64,000 nt of DNA from assembly GCA_964344485.1 (NCBI GenBank), contig CAYFNF010000003.1:124001-188000 (forward strand). The letters are read 5' to 3'. The notes under the pieces were generated by a model. That model was not told the DNA's origin. It did not search any database and saw only the letters and a list, made by a program, of their open reading frames with translations. The DNA comes from CAYFNF01 sp964344485. Lineage in GTDB: Bacteria > Patescibacteriota > Patescibacteriia > UBA9570 > XYC2-FULL-38-9. The translations under genes were made by a program, and so were the position numbers. Of this stretch, positions 33,481-45,600 are shown piece by piece (the stretch's first letter is position 1; every line of letters starts with the position of its first letter).

Positions 33481-33535
33481 AAACAATTGCTCGTTTTACG
33501 GATTATTATTCTCAGTATATCATTTTTGTGCCATA

Positions 33536-33558
33536 TAAAAAACAGGGCGAGTCCCTGC
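33536..33558 (-). terminator. Intrinsic terminator after tRNA-Asn
   Basis: CAGGG and CCCTG arms with a 5-nt loop (about 33544-33558 on the minus strand), then a T-run. It ends the tRNA transcript 10-30 nt after the mature end. Confidence 0.8.
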
Positions 33559-33567
33559 TTTTATCTG

Positions 33568-33639
33568 CTCCGGGGGTGAGATTCGAACTCACGACCAATC
33601 GGTTAACAGCCGACTGCTCTACCACTGAGCTACCCCGGA
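33568..33639 (-). tRNA. tRNA-Asn (anticodon GTT)
   Basis: A 72-nt cloverleaf on the minus strand: 7-bp acceptor stem (TCCGGGG with CCCCGGA), D-arm GCTC/GAGC, anticodon stem GTCGG/CCGAT with loop CTGTTAA (anticodon GTT), T-arm GTGAG/CTCAC with TTCGAAT. Discriminator G. CCA is not encoded. Confidence 0.97.
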
Positions 33640-33706
33640 ATAATTCCTTTCTAAAAGAACACGGACATGAGTATATCGTACTCTTTTTTAAACGTCAATA
33701 GACTCT

Positions 33707-34381
33707 CTATTCGTCTTCGGATGCTGCTACTTCTTCTTTATACTCATCCAAAGTAATGCATGTTTGGTTTGCCCGGTCCCAACACTTACCTTCTCCACAT
33801 GCGCAGTCATCAGTAGACCCTTGCCCACAGGTTAACCCTTCACCGCTGGCAATAGCTTCTTCTCGCGCTACCTGTGTTGCACAAGTGCCGGTGCATGTGG
33901 TGGGGTACTCAATCCAATCCCCGCCTTCAGCATTACATGCAGCAGCTTCTTCCTTGTCATGCTCTTTTGGGATTACGGTAAAATCCACAGGCGCTTCCTC
34001 TTCAACTGGTTCATCCGGCGTCTCAATTGCCATCTTGTACTCTTCCATTGTCATACAAGCTTCATGAATATCGTTCCAGCATAGGTTGTTACCGCAATCA
34101 CAAGATACCCTCTCGGAAAACCCACATATAGGGTCATTTGTTTCGTTGAACACCGCTTCTCTGCACGTATCAGTACAGCCAGAAAACAGTTCCCACGAAC
34201 CTCCTGAATCTACACATCCTTCTATTTGGTCCCTGGTGGCGGTACCGCCTTTTTCTGCTTGCTTTATCGCGTACGAAGTTGAGTTGTAATAGATGAAAAG
34301 ACCGATAAAAACCAATGCTGATATTGCAAAAACAGTTATGACAGTAGCTATCAATATCACATCCAATGGAGGGCGCTTCAT
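33707..34381 (-). CDS. Membrane-anchored protein with two eight-Cys repeats
   Basis: A 224-aa protein with one N-terminal TM helix (about residues 9-33) and an extracellular part of two homologous modules (about 49-115 and 147-216). Each has eight cysteines in the same order, with GGSWELFSGCTDTC and GGDWIEYPTTCTGTC as start, then CDCGNNLCW or CACGEGKCW, and ends EEYK. The linker is Glu/Pro-rich. The pattern implies four disulfides per module and probably a metal-free small fold; I know no named family. It lies just after rpoD in the same direction. Confidence 0.75.
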   Translation of the reverse strand: MKRPPLDVILIATVITVFAISALVFIGLFIYYNSTSYAIKQAEKGGTATRDQIEGCVDSGGSWELFSGCTDTCREAVFNETNDPICGFSERVSCDCGNNLCWNDIHEACMTMEEYKMAIETPDEPVEEEAPVDFTVIPKEHDKEEAAACNAEGGDWIEYPTTCTGTCATQVAREEAIASGEGLTCGQGSTDDCACGEGKCWDRANQTCITLDEYKEEVAASEDE

Positions 34382-34391
34382 ACCGTTCTTT

Positions 34392-35786
<1,395 letters not shown>

Positions 35787-35789
35787 ACG

Positions 35790-37580
35790 TTATCCTAACT
35801 TTCGTAAAGATTCCGTGAGTACACGAAATTCTTCTGAAAGCTGCTCGATCGTAGCATTATCATTACTTTGTTCAGCTGTTGCAAGATCCTGTTCGATCTT
35901 CTTCAGCTGTCGTTGTATGCGAAATCGCTCTAAGCTTTCTAATAGAGTGAGCAGTTCTTGTTGTATTTCTCTTGTTTCACGCTCACTATAGAGCTCTTCT
36001 CCGATGAGTTGAAGTTGCTGCCATTTGGATGACAATTGTGATGATTCAAACTCAACTGCATCTGGAGAAAAAGTACCTGCTTGATTATAATGGGATTCTA
36101 TTTTTTTGTAAAGGTCTTGGAGTTCAGGGTCATGAATCGTATCTGACCGGACTTTCTCAGCAATCGCTGTAAATTCATCAGGTTTTACAGTAATTAGGGC
36201 AAGTAATCGCTCGACAGTCATATATTCCCGGTTGGGTTTTACTGTTTTTTGTGGTGTTTCTGTTGCATCGCCCTTTGAGCCTCGCGCTTGGCTTTTTTGT
36301 TGTTTCTTGTTCATACTGCCTATCTTCTCTTGTAGTACGTCTGGGGTTACATCCAGAACCTCAGCGAGTTTTTTTACATAATGTGTTTGCTCAATTCTAT
36401 CAGGGAACAGCGCAAGCATGGGCAGAAGCTCTTGTGCTGCCTTTTTCTTGTGATGCACATTGGTGAGATCAAGTGGCTCTAGAACAGAATCAAATGCATA
36501 CTCCATGAACGGTTTTGCGTTTACAGCTCGATCGCGGAACTCTTGCGGGTCTTTCTTGATTAGATCGTCTGGATCTTGGCCTGGCGGAAGAATAAGGACT
36601 TTGATATTCATTCCTTGCTGGATCGCGAGCTGCATTCCTCGCCATGCAGCAGAGAGTCCTGCGGTGTCAGCGTCGAACGCTAAAATCACATTCGCAGAGT
36701 AGCGCTTGAGTAAACGGACCTGCTCTTCAGTGAGCGCGGTCCCGGATGCAGAGACCACGTTGCGGAATTTCGCTTGATACGCAGTGATCACATCGGTGTA
36801 GCCTTCTACAATAACGGTCGCGTCCATCTTCTGAATATACTTCTTTGCCAAATGCAATCCATACAGTACTGCGCTCTTGTTATAAACCGGGGTCTGCGGA
36901 GAATTAATATACTTTGCTTCTTTCTCTTCTGGATTTAACGTGCGTCCGCCGAATCCAATGATGTTTCCATGTGCATTGTGAATAGGAAATAGTAACCGGC
37001 CACGAAATCGGTCGTAATACCCGCCGGTTTTCTCTGACGGCACAATCAGTCCGCTGCGTTCAATCTCCTTCTCTTTATAACCGTTCTTTTTTAAGTGATT
37101 CATCAACGCGTCCCATGAGTCCAAGCTGTAGCCGATCTGAAACAACTCAACCGTCTCTTTTTGAATTCCCCGGTCAGTAATATACCTTCGAGCGTTCTCT
37201 GCTTCTTGTGCGTTTTGTAGCTGTGCTTGAAAGAAAGAATTTGCTTCTTTGAGGCAGTCCAGGAGACGTGTCTTTTCATTATGTTCTCTTGGATTTGTTG
37301 GTCGTAACTCCACATTTGCTTTCTGTGCAAGAATACGCAATGCTTCTGCGAATTCTATAGATTCAATCTCTTGGACGAACGTAAAGAGGTCGCCACCCTT
37401 GCCACATCCAAAACAGTGGAACATCTGCTTGGGTTCAGAGACCATAAAACTCGGTGTTTTCTCATTATGGAATGGGCACCGTGCTTTGTGATTTGCGCCT
37501 GCTTTTTTTAGTGAAACGTACTCTTGGACTACGTCCACTATGTTCAAGCGTTCTTTGATCTCCTCGACTGGTGTAGGCAT
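35790..37580 (-). CDS. dnaG: DNA primase
   Basis: A 596-aa DnaG. The zinc site Cys35-x2-His38 and Cys56-x2-Cys59 (HCFGCGKGGD), the catalytic RNA-polymerase core, and the TOPRIM motifs VIVEGYTDVITAY and ILAFDADTAG are present. The C-terminal 150 residues form the helicase-binding part with a Glu/Arg/Gln coiled coil. It makes RNA primers at the replication fork. It is first in the dnaG-rpoD pair. Confidence 0.95.
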   Translation of the reverse strand: MPTPVEEIKERLNIVDVVQEYVSLKKAGANHKARCPFHNEKTPSFMVSEPKQMFHCFGCGKGGDLFTFVQEIESIEFAEALRILAQKANVELRPTNPREHNEKTRLLDCLKEANSFFQAQLQNAQEAENARRYITDRGIQKETVELFQIGYSLDSWDALMNHLKKNGYKEKEIERSGLIVPSEKTGGYYDRFRGRLLFPIHNAHGNIIGFGGRTLNPEEKEAKYINSPQTPVYNKSAVLYGLHLAKKYIQKMDATVIVEGYTDVITAYQAKFRNVVSASGTALTEEQVRLLKRYSANVILAFDADTAGLSAAWRGMQLAIQQGMNIKVLILPPGQDPDDLIKKDPQEFRDRAVNAKPFMEYAFDSVLEPLDLTNVHHKKKAAQELLPMLALFPDRIEQTHYVKKLAEVLDVTPDVLQEKIGSMNKKQQKSQARGSKGDATETPQKTVKPNREYMTVERLLALITVKPDEFTAIAEKVRSDTIHDPELQDLYKKIESHYNQAGTFSPDAVEFESSQLSSKWQQLQLIGEELYSERETREIQQELLTLLESLERFRIQRQLKKIEQDLATAEQSNDNATIEQLSEEFRVLTESLRKLG

Positions 37581-37602
37581 ATCAGTACATAGACACTACC
37601 AG

Positions 37603-37627
37603 AAAAACCGCTGTATTGACAAGCGGC
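37603..37627 (-). terminator. Intrinsic terminator
   Basis: CCGCT and AGCGG arms with a 9-nt loop followed by TTTTT on the minus strand, ending the gene at 37663-38358 and lying just upstream of dnaG. Confidence 0.75.
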
Positions 37628-37662
37628 TTTATGAGGACAGATTGGGGATTTCCGGAAATATA

Positions 37663-38358
37663 TTATGCAATTTTTGTGCCAAGTACCTTCTTTATTAGCA
37701 CCGCACCATACATGATTGCGGTCATGATGGCCAATAGAATTGCGGCGATACTCAGAGCAAAAGCAACAAATGAATTAATACCAGCGAGCTGAGGGATAAA
37801 CACTGATGCAAGAATATATAGCACAAGAATTACTGCAACATTCTTAATGTCTTGTTTGGACGGAGCGAACGTTGCTAGGACGTTAATGAGACAAAACAGA
37901 TAGACCCAGAACTTCCATGTGGCTAGCGCTGCCCACTGAAAGAACAGTGCTGGATGAATCATGCTTTTTACCAGTGTATACGTTGCGCTCCAGTCGCTAT
38001 TCATTGCCACACGCATGAGCTCTTTGAAATCCATCCATGTTAGAGAGAAATACCAAAATGAAAGCACTATCAAAAGTACGGTACCGACAAACAGCGGTGC
38101 TAAAGAGATGATGAATGCTCCAAGCAACGGAATGGGTGACTTTCCATGACGCACATGACCTTCTTGCCACCCGACTTTAAACTCAGATACAGGTGCGCGC
38201 ATGAGCTTACATCCAATATAATGTGATGCTTCATGCACAAATACGCCCGGCCATAGCAGCCAACGAAAGATCTTGAGCCGCAACAACTGCAAATTGAAGA
38301 AGTAGCTCACTACCTCTATTCCGATGAACAAACTGACGACGATAATAAGAGGAATCAT
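37663..38358 (-). CDS. M50-like membrane zinc metalloprotease or homologue
   Basis: A 231-aa membrane protein with HEASHYIG at residues 42-49 at the end of the first TM region, the HExxH of site-2-type (M50) proteases, and about five TM helices. The second conserved motif (NxxPxxxLDG) is not seen, so activity is uncertain; it resembles M50B-like proteins of unknown role. It lies 4 nt after the HD-domain gene. Confidence 0.7.
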   Translation of the reverse strand: MIPLIIVVSLFIGIEVVSYFFNLQLLRLKIFRWLLWPGVFVHEASHYIGCKLMRAPVSEFKVGWQEGHVRHGKSPIPLLGAFIISLAPLFVGTVLLIVLSFWYFSLTWMDFKELMRVAMNSDWSATYTLVKSMIHPALFFQWAALATWKFWVYLFCLINVLATFAPSKQDIKNVAVILVLYILASVFIPQLAGINSFVAFALSIAAILLAIMTAIMYGAVLIKKVLGTKIA

Positions 38359-38362
38359 ATGT

Positions 38363-38935
38363 TTAGAATCCTAATTCATCAGCGATTTCTTGCATGGCAG
38401 CAATCGCGAGTGTGAAGAACTCGCTGCGCTCTAGTCCTGTTTTCTCTATATCGTTTATTAAATCTCGATTCACCTTAGCTGCAAAAGACTTATCTTTGAA
38501 TTTCTTCGTAATGGACTTCGCTTTTACTCCTTCCAACTTCTTATCTGGACGCATTAAGGTGTACGCAACGATAAGACCAGTCAAGTTCTCAGCTGCTGAT
38601 AGGCAATAATCAAGCTTGGATTCGCGCGCTACTTTAGTGTATTCCTCATTATGAGAGAGAATCGCTTGCTTCATCTCATCCGGAATCGCAAGTCCAGCGT
38701 CAGTCAATATTTGAATAGTCGTCGGCCCGTGCGCATCAGCATTGTTCTCGCCAGTTTGTTCAAAATCTAGATCATGCAGCAAGCCAGTCACACCCCAGAA
38801 CTCTTCATCCTCTTCAAAGTGCTTTGCGAGCGCGCGCATAATGACCTCGGTCTCACGTGAATGCTTGAGCATGAAATCTTCTTTCAAGTGCTCTGTAAGA
38901 AGGTCCTGTGCTTGTTCGATCGTTGGATAATTCAT
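38363..38935 (-). CDS. HD-domain phosphohydrolase
   Basis: A 190-aa HD protein. The metal pair HDLDFEQ lies at about residues 48-54, and GPTTIQIL, AILSHNEEYT and ENLTGLI follow the HDIG-type fold used for nucleotide or small-molecule hydrolysis. I start at 38935 (MNYPTIEQA) because the longer frame would run into the tRNA-Ser gene. It is in operon with the M50-like gene. Confidence 0.82.
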   Translation of the reverse strand: MNYPTIEQAQDLLTEHLKEDFMLKHSRETEVIMRALAKHFEEDEEFWGVTGLLHDLDFEQTGENNADAHGPTTIQILTDAGLAIPDEMKQAILSHNEEYTKVARESKLDYCLSAAENLTGLIVAYTLMRPDKKLEGVKAKSITKKFKDKSFAAKVNRDLINDIEKTGLERSEFFTLAIAAMQEIADELGF

Positions 38936-38954
38936 AGTTATTTTGCTAATGATG

Positions 38955-39039
38955 CGGTGGGAATGGGATTTGAACCCATGGTACATTTCTGCACACACGC
39001 ACTCCAAGCGTGCGCCTTAAACCACTCGGCCATCCCACC
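38955..39039 (-). tRNA. tRNA-Ser (anticodon GGA)
   Basis: An 85-nt class II tRNA on the minus strand: acceptor GGTGGGA with TCCCACC, D-arm with GGCCGAGTGG, anticodon loop CTTGGAG (GGA), a long variable arm of about 15 nt, T-arm with GGTTCAAATCC. Discriminator G. CCA not encoded. Confidence 0.96.
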
Positions 39040-39136
39040 ATATATTGTTTCAGTCCGCGTGCCAGGTCAGCCGACCAGAGCAAAGGACGCCTCTGTACAA
39101 TAAAAGGCTTTGATTGTCCAGTCAAGCGCTGAGAAG

Positions 39137-42100
39137 CTATTCACTAGCCTGTTCCGCGCTTGGAAGCACAAATTCCATAATCGCGGCTCTCCTATATGTG
39201 TTGTAATCACTCAGCTTTCCACCGAATGAATCACTATATTGATATTCGTTCTGTGTACGTGCAATATACATATCTCGCTCCTCTCCTTTGTTCTCTTCAG
39301 TATCTCCGCGAACAGTTGCACCGCGACGCGCCGCTTCTTCATAGAATGCTTGTAACGCCTGTTCGCACCATACATGTGGAGTGATGGACACACTCGCTCC
39401 ACAACTCTCTGCTTTATTAAATGCGAGCTGAGCAAATGCTTGATAGACACGCGGATGATCGATGGTTTTGTATGCAGGTTCAAGGAATAGTGTCGGATGC
39501 TCACCTTCTGTATTAGTTTCTCGAATCTGAGTAATACGCTCTACACATCGCAGTAGTATCTCGCCTTCTTCACCGCGTACATTAATTCCTTTTTTATTTG
39601 CATCCACAACATACGACAATAAGCATTCGTTGTATGCACCGCGCTTCCAGCTCTGGCACGTTTCAGATGGTTCGGTTCCTAGTCTAATCATGCGTAATTC
39701 ATCATCAAACTCCTCAGCTGTGACCGTTCCAACTTCGCTGACCGTGAATGGACGGTATAGCTGGTTCACGTCCGACGCGACTTGATGAAGACTCGCTGCT
39801 TCGCACTGCTGTTGCAAGCGCATGGCCATTCGCAGGACTGCACCACGTTCCAGAGGAGTGGCAGTAAGCTGCTCTCTGACTGCAGCGAGTTGGCGGGCGA
39901 TCGCTGTAACTGCATCATCATCCGTGCGATCTGCGGTGAACTCTGCAAAATGTGCATCTGCATCATCGAGCAGCCCGAGTGCAGCGGAACGTTGCTGCTC
40001 TAATAAGTCCTGCTCTTCATCTGAACGCTCTACTTGCACAGCGTCTTCGGTCTCAATCCAATGTTCACGCTGATCACCTAGGAAACCAATCTGATCTTCT
40101 GCGCACTCATGCGTATATTTCCAAGAGGCAAAATCTCCCACTACATGATGTTCAATCACGCTACGCAACGCCTCGACTGGATCATCAACTTTCTTTGCTT
40201 CAAATGAGAGCAATAGGGTAGTACTCATATCTAGGAAGCCTGAACGATCATGCGCATCAATATTATCTGCAATCGCATGACCGATCTCTGCGCTCACTCC
40301 GAGACGATCAGTAAGTACCGTAGCAACTCGGTCTCTGTAGTGTTCAGTTGGGCCAACCAATCCAGTTAATTCTTGCTCTTCTTTTATCAGTGCTCGTCGT
40401 CTGGTGCGAATTGCTTTACGTGTAGGTGGATCCAATCTCGGTAGAATCAATTCGATATTAGCAAGCGCTGCGCGAATTGCCTCTAAACGTTCAGTTGGAT
40501 CATAGTCATACTCCATGCATCCAAACCGTTCTAGCATTTCAAACGAACGAAACATCTCTCGAACACGTCGTGGATCATCACGTGTATCACGGTAACGCTG
40601 CATCATATCCTGAAGAACAGCAGCTCCTTGTTCACCTTGTGCTCGCATACGCAGGAATCCTTGCAACAGAATACCCCTACTTTGATGAGATCTCCGTACT
40701 TTCTTGTGCGCCAAGAGCCGGCGAAAATTATCCATTGCATCCCCTTCTTCCTGTCCAATTGCTTCTTGCCCTATTTGTTCCATAAACTCAGGGTTAGCAG
40801 CGAGCGCAGCAGTTAAACCATGTATAGTCCACCACGGCGTCATGTCTCTGGCTTCTAGTACTCTACGCTCTACTTCTTCGCGCTGTCGAAGTAGTATTCC
40901 GACAGAAGTACCATCCGGTAACAGCCCGGCCACAAATGCACTGCGCTCAGGCATGTCCATAAAGCTAAACATCTCTGGTACTTCAGTGTCAGAGAACAGA
41001 TCTGCGAGTTGAGCGCGCGCTACAAAGAACTCGCCTTTTGACAGCAAACGAGTCCGTCCATATACATCACTTGTTTCTTGATAGAGTACAGAATCTTCAT
41101 CTACCATCTGTGCGATTAATGCACGTTCAATGCCAGGCATCGCTTCTAAATGCGCGCGTCCTTCCTCTGACTGAGCCAATCGTCTAATAATAGAAAATAT
41201 CAGCACCGTGGTATGACCGGATCCAGCATAGAAGATATGCTCTAATAGCGGCTCGATAGCTTTAGGATTTCCTAGTTTTCCTAGGTCCATCGCTGCATCT
41301 GTACCGTGGCCAGATTCGCGTCCACCTGGACGAATCATATCCCGCATCAGAGTTTCAATGAGAAACTCTTCGAACTCTTCGAACTCTTCATCAGTCGCAA
41401 TAGCTGCGACTTCAGGGTCGTCACGTAATAGACGTATGCGCTGTGTTCCACGTAGAATTTTTATCAGCTCATCATTGTTCCCGACATGTTGAATTGCGTC
41501 ATCACGCAACGATCTACGTTGATGTTTAATAGCTGCGGTAGGGCGATCGTACGGTACAACTTCACGGTTAAAGTCACGATGCGCTCGCCAGTCAGCAAAC
41601 AAACGCAAGAGATTCCTGGTTTGTTGGTTTGGATTCTCCCAGTTCGATCGGTCGATATCGCTGGGTGCCCACTCTACAGCCCTTCTCAGCTCTCTGTCTC
41701 TATCGTGCAGCATCATAAATCGATCACCAGGGCGGCGCGGAAATTCATCAGTAAGTGCACGGCCAGCTCTATCCTCCCATCCATTAAAGGTCTGCACTCG
41801 CTCACCACCGATGCGCAGATCATCTGGGTGCCTGCTATTACCATCATTCGTCAGTAGCGCGACGACCGCTTGTTCCCACTGTCTGATCTGCGGTTCAAGG
41901 CCAGGATGCCTCTCTAATAGCTCATCCACAATTGGTTGAATATGCATTTCTCGTAACCGAGCATTAATACGATCATGCAGCTCTGTACTCCCCGCAAGGG
42001 CATAGAGCTGCTCCTGTTGCTCGACGATCTCGGCTGTACGCTGCTGTGCTTCAGCATACAACCGATCATCAATCACTTCTCTTGCACTCTCTCGTGCTGA

Positions 42101-42676
42101 ACCCAAACTACGACGTCCTTGTCGCGATGAAACACCCTGGTCTGTTTGCAGATCTGCAACTGCTTCACGAATGAGCTCCACAATGCGTTCATGTGCTTGC
42201 AATTGCGCTACTGCACGTTTGTGTGCTCTACTACATGTTCTGACCAACCAATGTGCTCCTGATAACTGACGGGTACGAGCCTGCATCGCTCCGCTTATAA
42301 CTGCAAGATTGCTTTCAAACGTACGTTCAAACGGCAATTCCACCACAGTAACGTCATACATGCTTAAGGTGTCAAGTGCTATCTCCTCCCATTCTGTTAA
42401 GAATTGAGCGTACTCCTGCTCTATTGCCTGCAATTCCTGTTCGAGCGCTTCTAGGCTTGCTTCAAGGTGCGCGTTCATTTCATCGTAACTCTCGCCTTGG
42501 AATACTTCACGTGCAGCAAGTAGTTCTTCTACACGCTGAGCCACTCCTTCTATGCGTTGCTGCACCCCTTGAAATCGTTCAAGCATAGCTCTGCCACGTT
42601 CAACAAACTGCTCATGATGTTCATGGTACTGAGCCTCTATTGGTGTTTGGTGATTTTCGCGAATAGGTGCATTCAT
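39137..42676 (-). CDS. Giant helical protein, operon partner of the M48-UbiB fusion
   Basis: A 1,179-aa soluble acidic/basic mixed protein with no signal peptide or TM helix. Residues 20-125 are coiled coil (Glu/Gln-rich heptads). A HEAT/Armadillo-like segment lies near 460-510 (DLGKLGNPKAIEPLLEHIF). The last 200 residues are alpha/beta with NTEGEHPTLFLEPAYK. I know no family. It begins 4 nt after the stop of the 1,849-aa gene, so the two are surely co-transcribed, and the codon use is alike. Working as a scaffold or substrate of that protein is inference. Confidence 0.8.
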   Translation of the reverse strand: MNAPIRENHQTPIEAQYHEHHEQFVERGRAMLERFQGVQQRIEGVAQRVEELLAAREVFQGESYDEMNAHLEASLEALEQELQAIEQEYAQFLTEWEEIALDTLSMYDVTVVELPFERTFESNLAVISGAMQARTRQLSGAHWLVRTCSRAHKRAVAQLQAHERIVELIREAVADLQTDQGVSSRQGRRSLGSARESAREVIDDRLYAEAQQRTAEIVEQQEQLYALAGSTELHDRINARLREMHIQPIVDELLERHPGLEPQIRQWEQAVVALLTNDGNSRHPDDLRIGGERVQTFNGWEDRAGRALTDEFPRRPGDRFMMLHDRDRELRRAVEWAPSDIDRSNWENPNQQTRNLLRLFADWRAHRDFNREVVPYDRPTAAIKHQRRSLRDDAIQHVGNNDELIKILRGTQRIRLLRDDPEVAAIATDEEFEEFEEFLIETLMRDMIRPGGRESGHGTDAAMDLGKLGNPKAIEPLLEHIFYAGSGHTTVLIFSIIRRLAQSEEGRAHLEAMPGIERALIAQMVDEDSVLYQETSDVYGRTRLLSKGEFFVARAQLADLFSDTEVPEMFSFMDMPERSAFVAGLLPDGTSVGILLRQREEVERRVLEARDMTPWWTIHGLTAALAANPEFMEQIGQEAIGQEEGDAMDNFRRLLAHKKVRRSHQSRGILLQGFLRMRAQGEQGAAVLQDMMQRYRDTRDDPRRVREMFRSFEMLERFGCMEYDYDPTERLEAIRAALANIELILPRLDPPTRKAIRTRRRALIKEEQELTGLVGPTEHYRDRVATVLTDRLGVSAEIGHAIADNIDAHDRSGFLDMSTTLLLSFEAKKVDDPVEALRSVIEHHVVGDFASWKYTHECAEDQIGFLGDQREHWIETEDAVQVERSDEEQDLLEQQRSAALGLLDDADAHFAEFTADRTDDDAVTAIARQLAAVREQLTATPLERGAVLRMAMRLQQQCEAASLHQVASDVNQLYRPFTVSEVGTVTAEEFDDELRMIRLGTEPSETCQSWKRGAYNECLLSYVVDANKKGINVRGEEGEILLRCVERITQIRETNTEGEHPTLFLEPAYKTIDHPRVYQAFAQLAFNKAESCGASVSITPHVWCEQALQAFYEEAARRGATVRGDTEENKGEERDMYIARTQNEYQYSDSFGGKLSDYNTYRRAAIMEFVLPSAEQASE

Positions 42677-42680
42677 ATAT

Positions 42681-45600
42681 TTATGTTGTTATCCTACCAT
42701 ATCCCATTACTGTTGGAAGTAGTCTCATTGGGCTAATATCTCGATATCGTGTCTTGCCTGGTTCCCCGGTTGGCTCTTCCATGCGAGCAAGATACGCCCC
42801 GGTTGCTAGAGACTTCATAAATTTCTCGAACCCTTCATGGATTGCGCGTCCTCCTTCAGAGATAATCATCAATACCTCTTTATACTTCTCACCGGTTTCC
42901 AAGGTGCCTGACACCACCGCAGCAACACGTTCTAACTGTTCTGCTTCAACATCAGGCACAAACGTGCGAATTCCCTCTTGCACTAACGCCGGGTTCTGGA
43001 ATTGTGCGAGCATGCCTAAGAATATCTTCTTAATGCTATCAATCTCTGTTTGCGCGATCTCGCCCGCGCTTCCAAGGTCCAGCTCTCCGAGTTCACCATC
43101 TGGCGTGACCACCCAATTTCCTGGGTGCGGATCTGCTTGAAATCGTCCTTTCACGAATATTTGATACATGAGCGCGTCAAACGCTTGTACGTGGATATCT
43201 TCTAATCGACCGACGAGACCTTCATACGCAGTCATTTCATCTGGCTGCAAGTCGTATTTCGCTTGAAAATCTGCCAAGGTGCGTCGCCCCATTGCTACGT
43301 CAGTTAATTCTCGTAACGACAACCCTCGAATCTCCTCTTCTAATATATGTTCTTCACTGTGATCTAGGATCTCTGCAATGCGCACCGGGAACAGACGCGC
43401 CATAGCTGCTTGTGGGTAGTCTTCCATAGCCGCAGCCACTGCTTCATGATTCCGTACTTCTTCTTGGAAGTTTGCCTCATCACGTAACCAACGACCGATA
43501 CGATCTTCCAAACCATCAGGTACAGTAAAATCTGCTTCGCGAAGATTTCCCATAATCCTATTCAGTACCCGAAGGTCTTCCCCGAGATGCTTTGCAATAG
43601 ATGGTCTTCGCACTTTTGCAATCACACGCTGTCCGTCTTCTCTAGTCGCACGATAGACTTGTTTAATTGACGCAGCAGAGATTCGTCTGTCCATAGAAAC
43701 CAGCCGATGTGGATGGCCTTCTTCAAACTGTCCCACTGCTCCCATCATGTGCATGCTGGCAGTACGGTGGAACGTTTTTGCGTTCTGTTGGAGCTTGCGC
43801 AATTCCTCGGCGATGTCATCAGGGAGCAACGGGGTACCGTCCGCGTTCTTTTCTTCAGCTAAGACTTGGCCTGCTTTAATACCGACTGGCCCGACCGCTT
43901 CTAGTAATCCACGCAGGCGTTCTCCAATTGTAGAGTCTCCTTGTCCGCGTAGTACTTCCATCATCTCGATGTAGACTTTTGCACGTCGGAATGGACCGTA
44001 CTCTTGTAATGCAGTTGTAAAGATCACTCGTACTGCTTCTCTTCCTCTCTCTCCCAGTGCTTCTGCTGCTTCAGGTGGAAAGACTCGCTCAAACGATCGA
44101 TCAATAAATTCTTGGAATATCGCTTCGTCTTCTTCTTCGCGCGGGTCCATGACACCGTTCTCTCCAAAGAGCAAACGGATATAGGTCTCTTCGCGTTCCT
44201 GTGGAGTGGCTGCAAAGAGTAGGTCTGGCATGTCTTCCACTGAGCACTCATTATGTCCACCGAATGCACGTAATATGCGCGGAGGTTGATCAGTCTCTCC
44301 GATAGTCCATAATACAAATTCTTTTCTGTCTTCACGGTTTAAATATGCTAAAACCGAATTGATTTTCTCTACTGTAGATTGTTGTGATAGTTCTGCGTCC
44401 TCGGTGGTGCGTCGTTGTACATCAAAAAGACGGCGTGTGATTTCCCGTGCTTGTGGAGGAGTGCGGACTACGCCAGTATCTCCAAGTTGCAATAGCGCTT
44501 CACCCCGTACATGTGATGCGTGTGGGTAGAGCTCACTGATACGATCCAATTCGCTCGCAAAGGTCTCTTCCCCTGTTGCAAGGTGTTCTCGGAATAATGA
44601 ATTCGCTCTTCGTGACCAAAGCTGCTGATGCGCTTGATCTGCAAACAGTGGAATGGTTCGTTGATAAAACGTATATAGTTCATGTGCAACATCTGGCTGA
44701 ATCTCGTTCCCTTCTGGTGCAACAACTTCGTGTCCGTTCGTAGTAAGGCCACGCTCTTGTAGTAATGCTGTTTCTATGGCGCCTAATAATTCATCACGAT
44801 AATTCGTCACCTCTGGAATGAGTTCTTGAACGCGGTCCACTCTTCCAACTGCGGGGATCGAGGGATCCGCTGGTAATTGAGTGTAGTCTATATAGAACTC
44901 TAGTGCATTGTACCGCTCTGAGTATTTGCGGTCCCCTCGGAATATCGTAGTAAAGCTCGGCGCAGAAGGATCATACGCTGCAGCATCAGATTCGATATTA
45001 CGGGGGATCAACTCACTAGTGCTTTTTGAATAATGCGACTCTCGATCTATCGGGTGATAACGTTGAACGAATCCACTCTCCACCACCTCATCTGGAAGCG
45101 CTCCTGGATGATACACTCGAAAGATGTCGCGAAGCTGCGTATCACGTGTGGAAACTGGAACAAACTGCGTTATAGCTGCAACACTCTCATCTTCTGATCG
45201 CTCATCTGGTTCCACATGCCATCTGCCCCATTGCCATATAATGCCGTGCGCTTCTAGTGCTCGTTGCATAATTGAATATGTAACCCCGCGATCAATACGA
45301 TCCACGCCCCATTCTCCACTTCTATCTTCGGCTTGTTTGCATTTCCCTTCTATCTCTACGCAATACCGTGCGAGCTCTTCTAGCTCTGGCTGAGTGAGTG
45401 CATCAAATGCTGCTTGTAAATCTGCAGCGTGTGGTGAAACGCTGGTATCAAAATTAATCGCGCCGTCTCGCAGCACTCTCTTCAGCGGCGCAACGATGGA
45501 ATCGCCTGGATTAAGCACCATATACAACCGAACATACTCAATAGACAGCGAAATGCTATAGATAGCAGCTGCTTTATCGCGCTCTGTATAATCCTCAACT

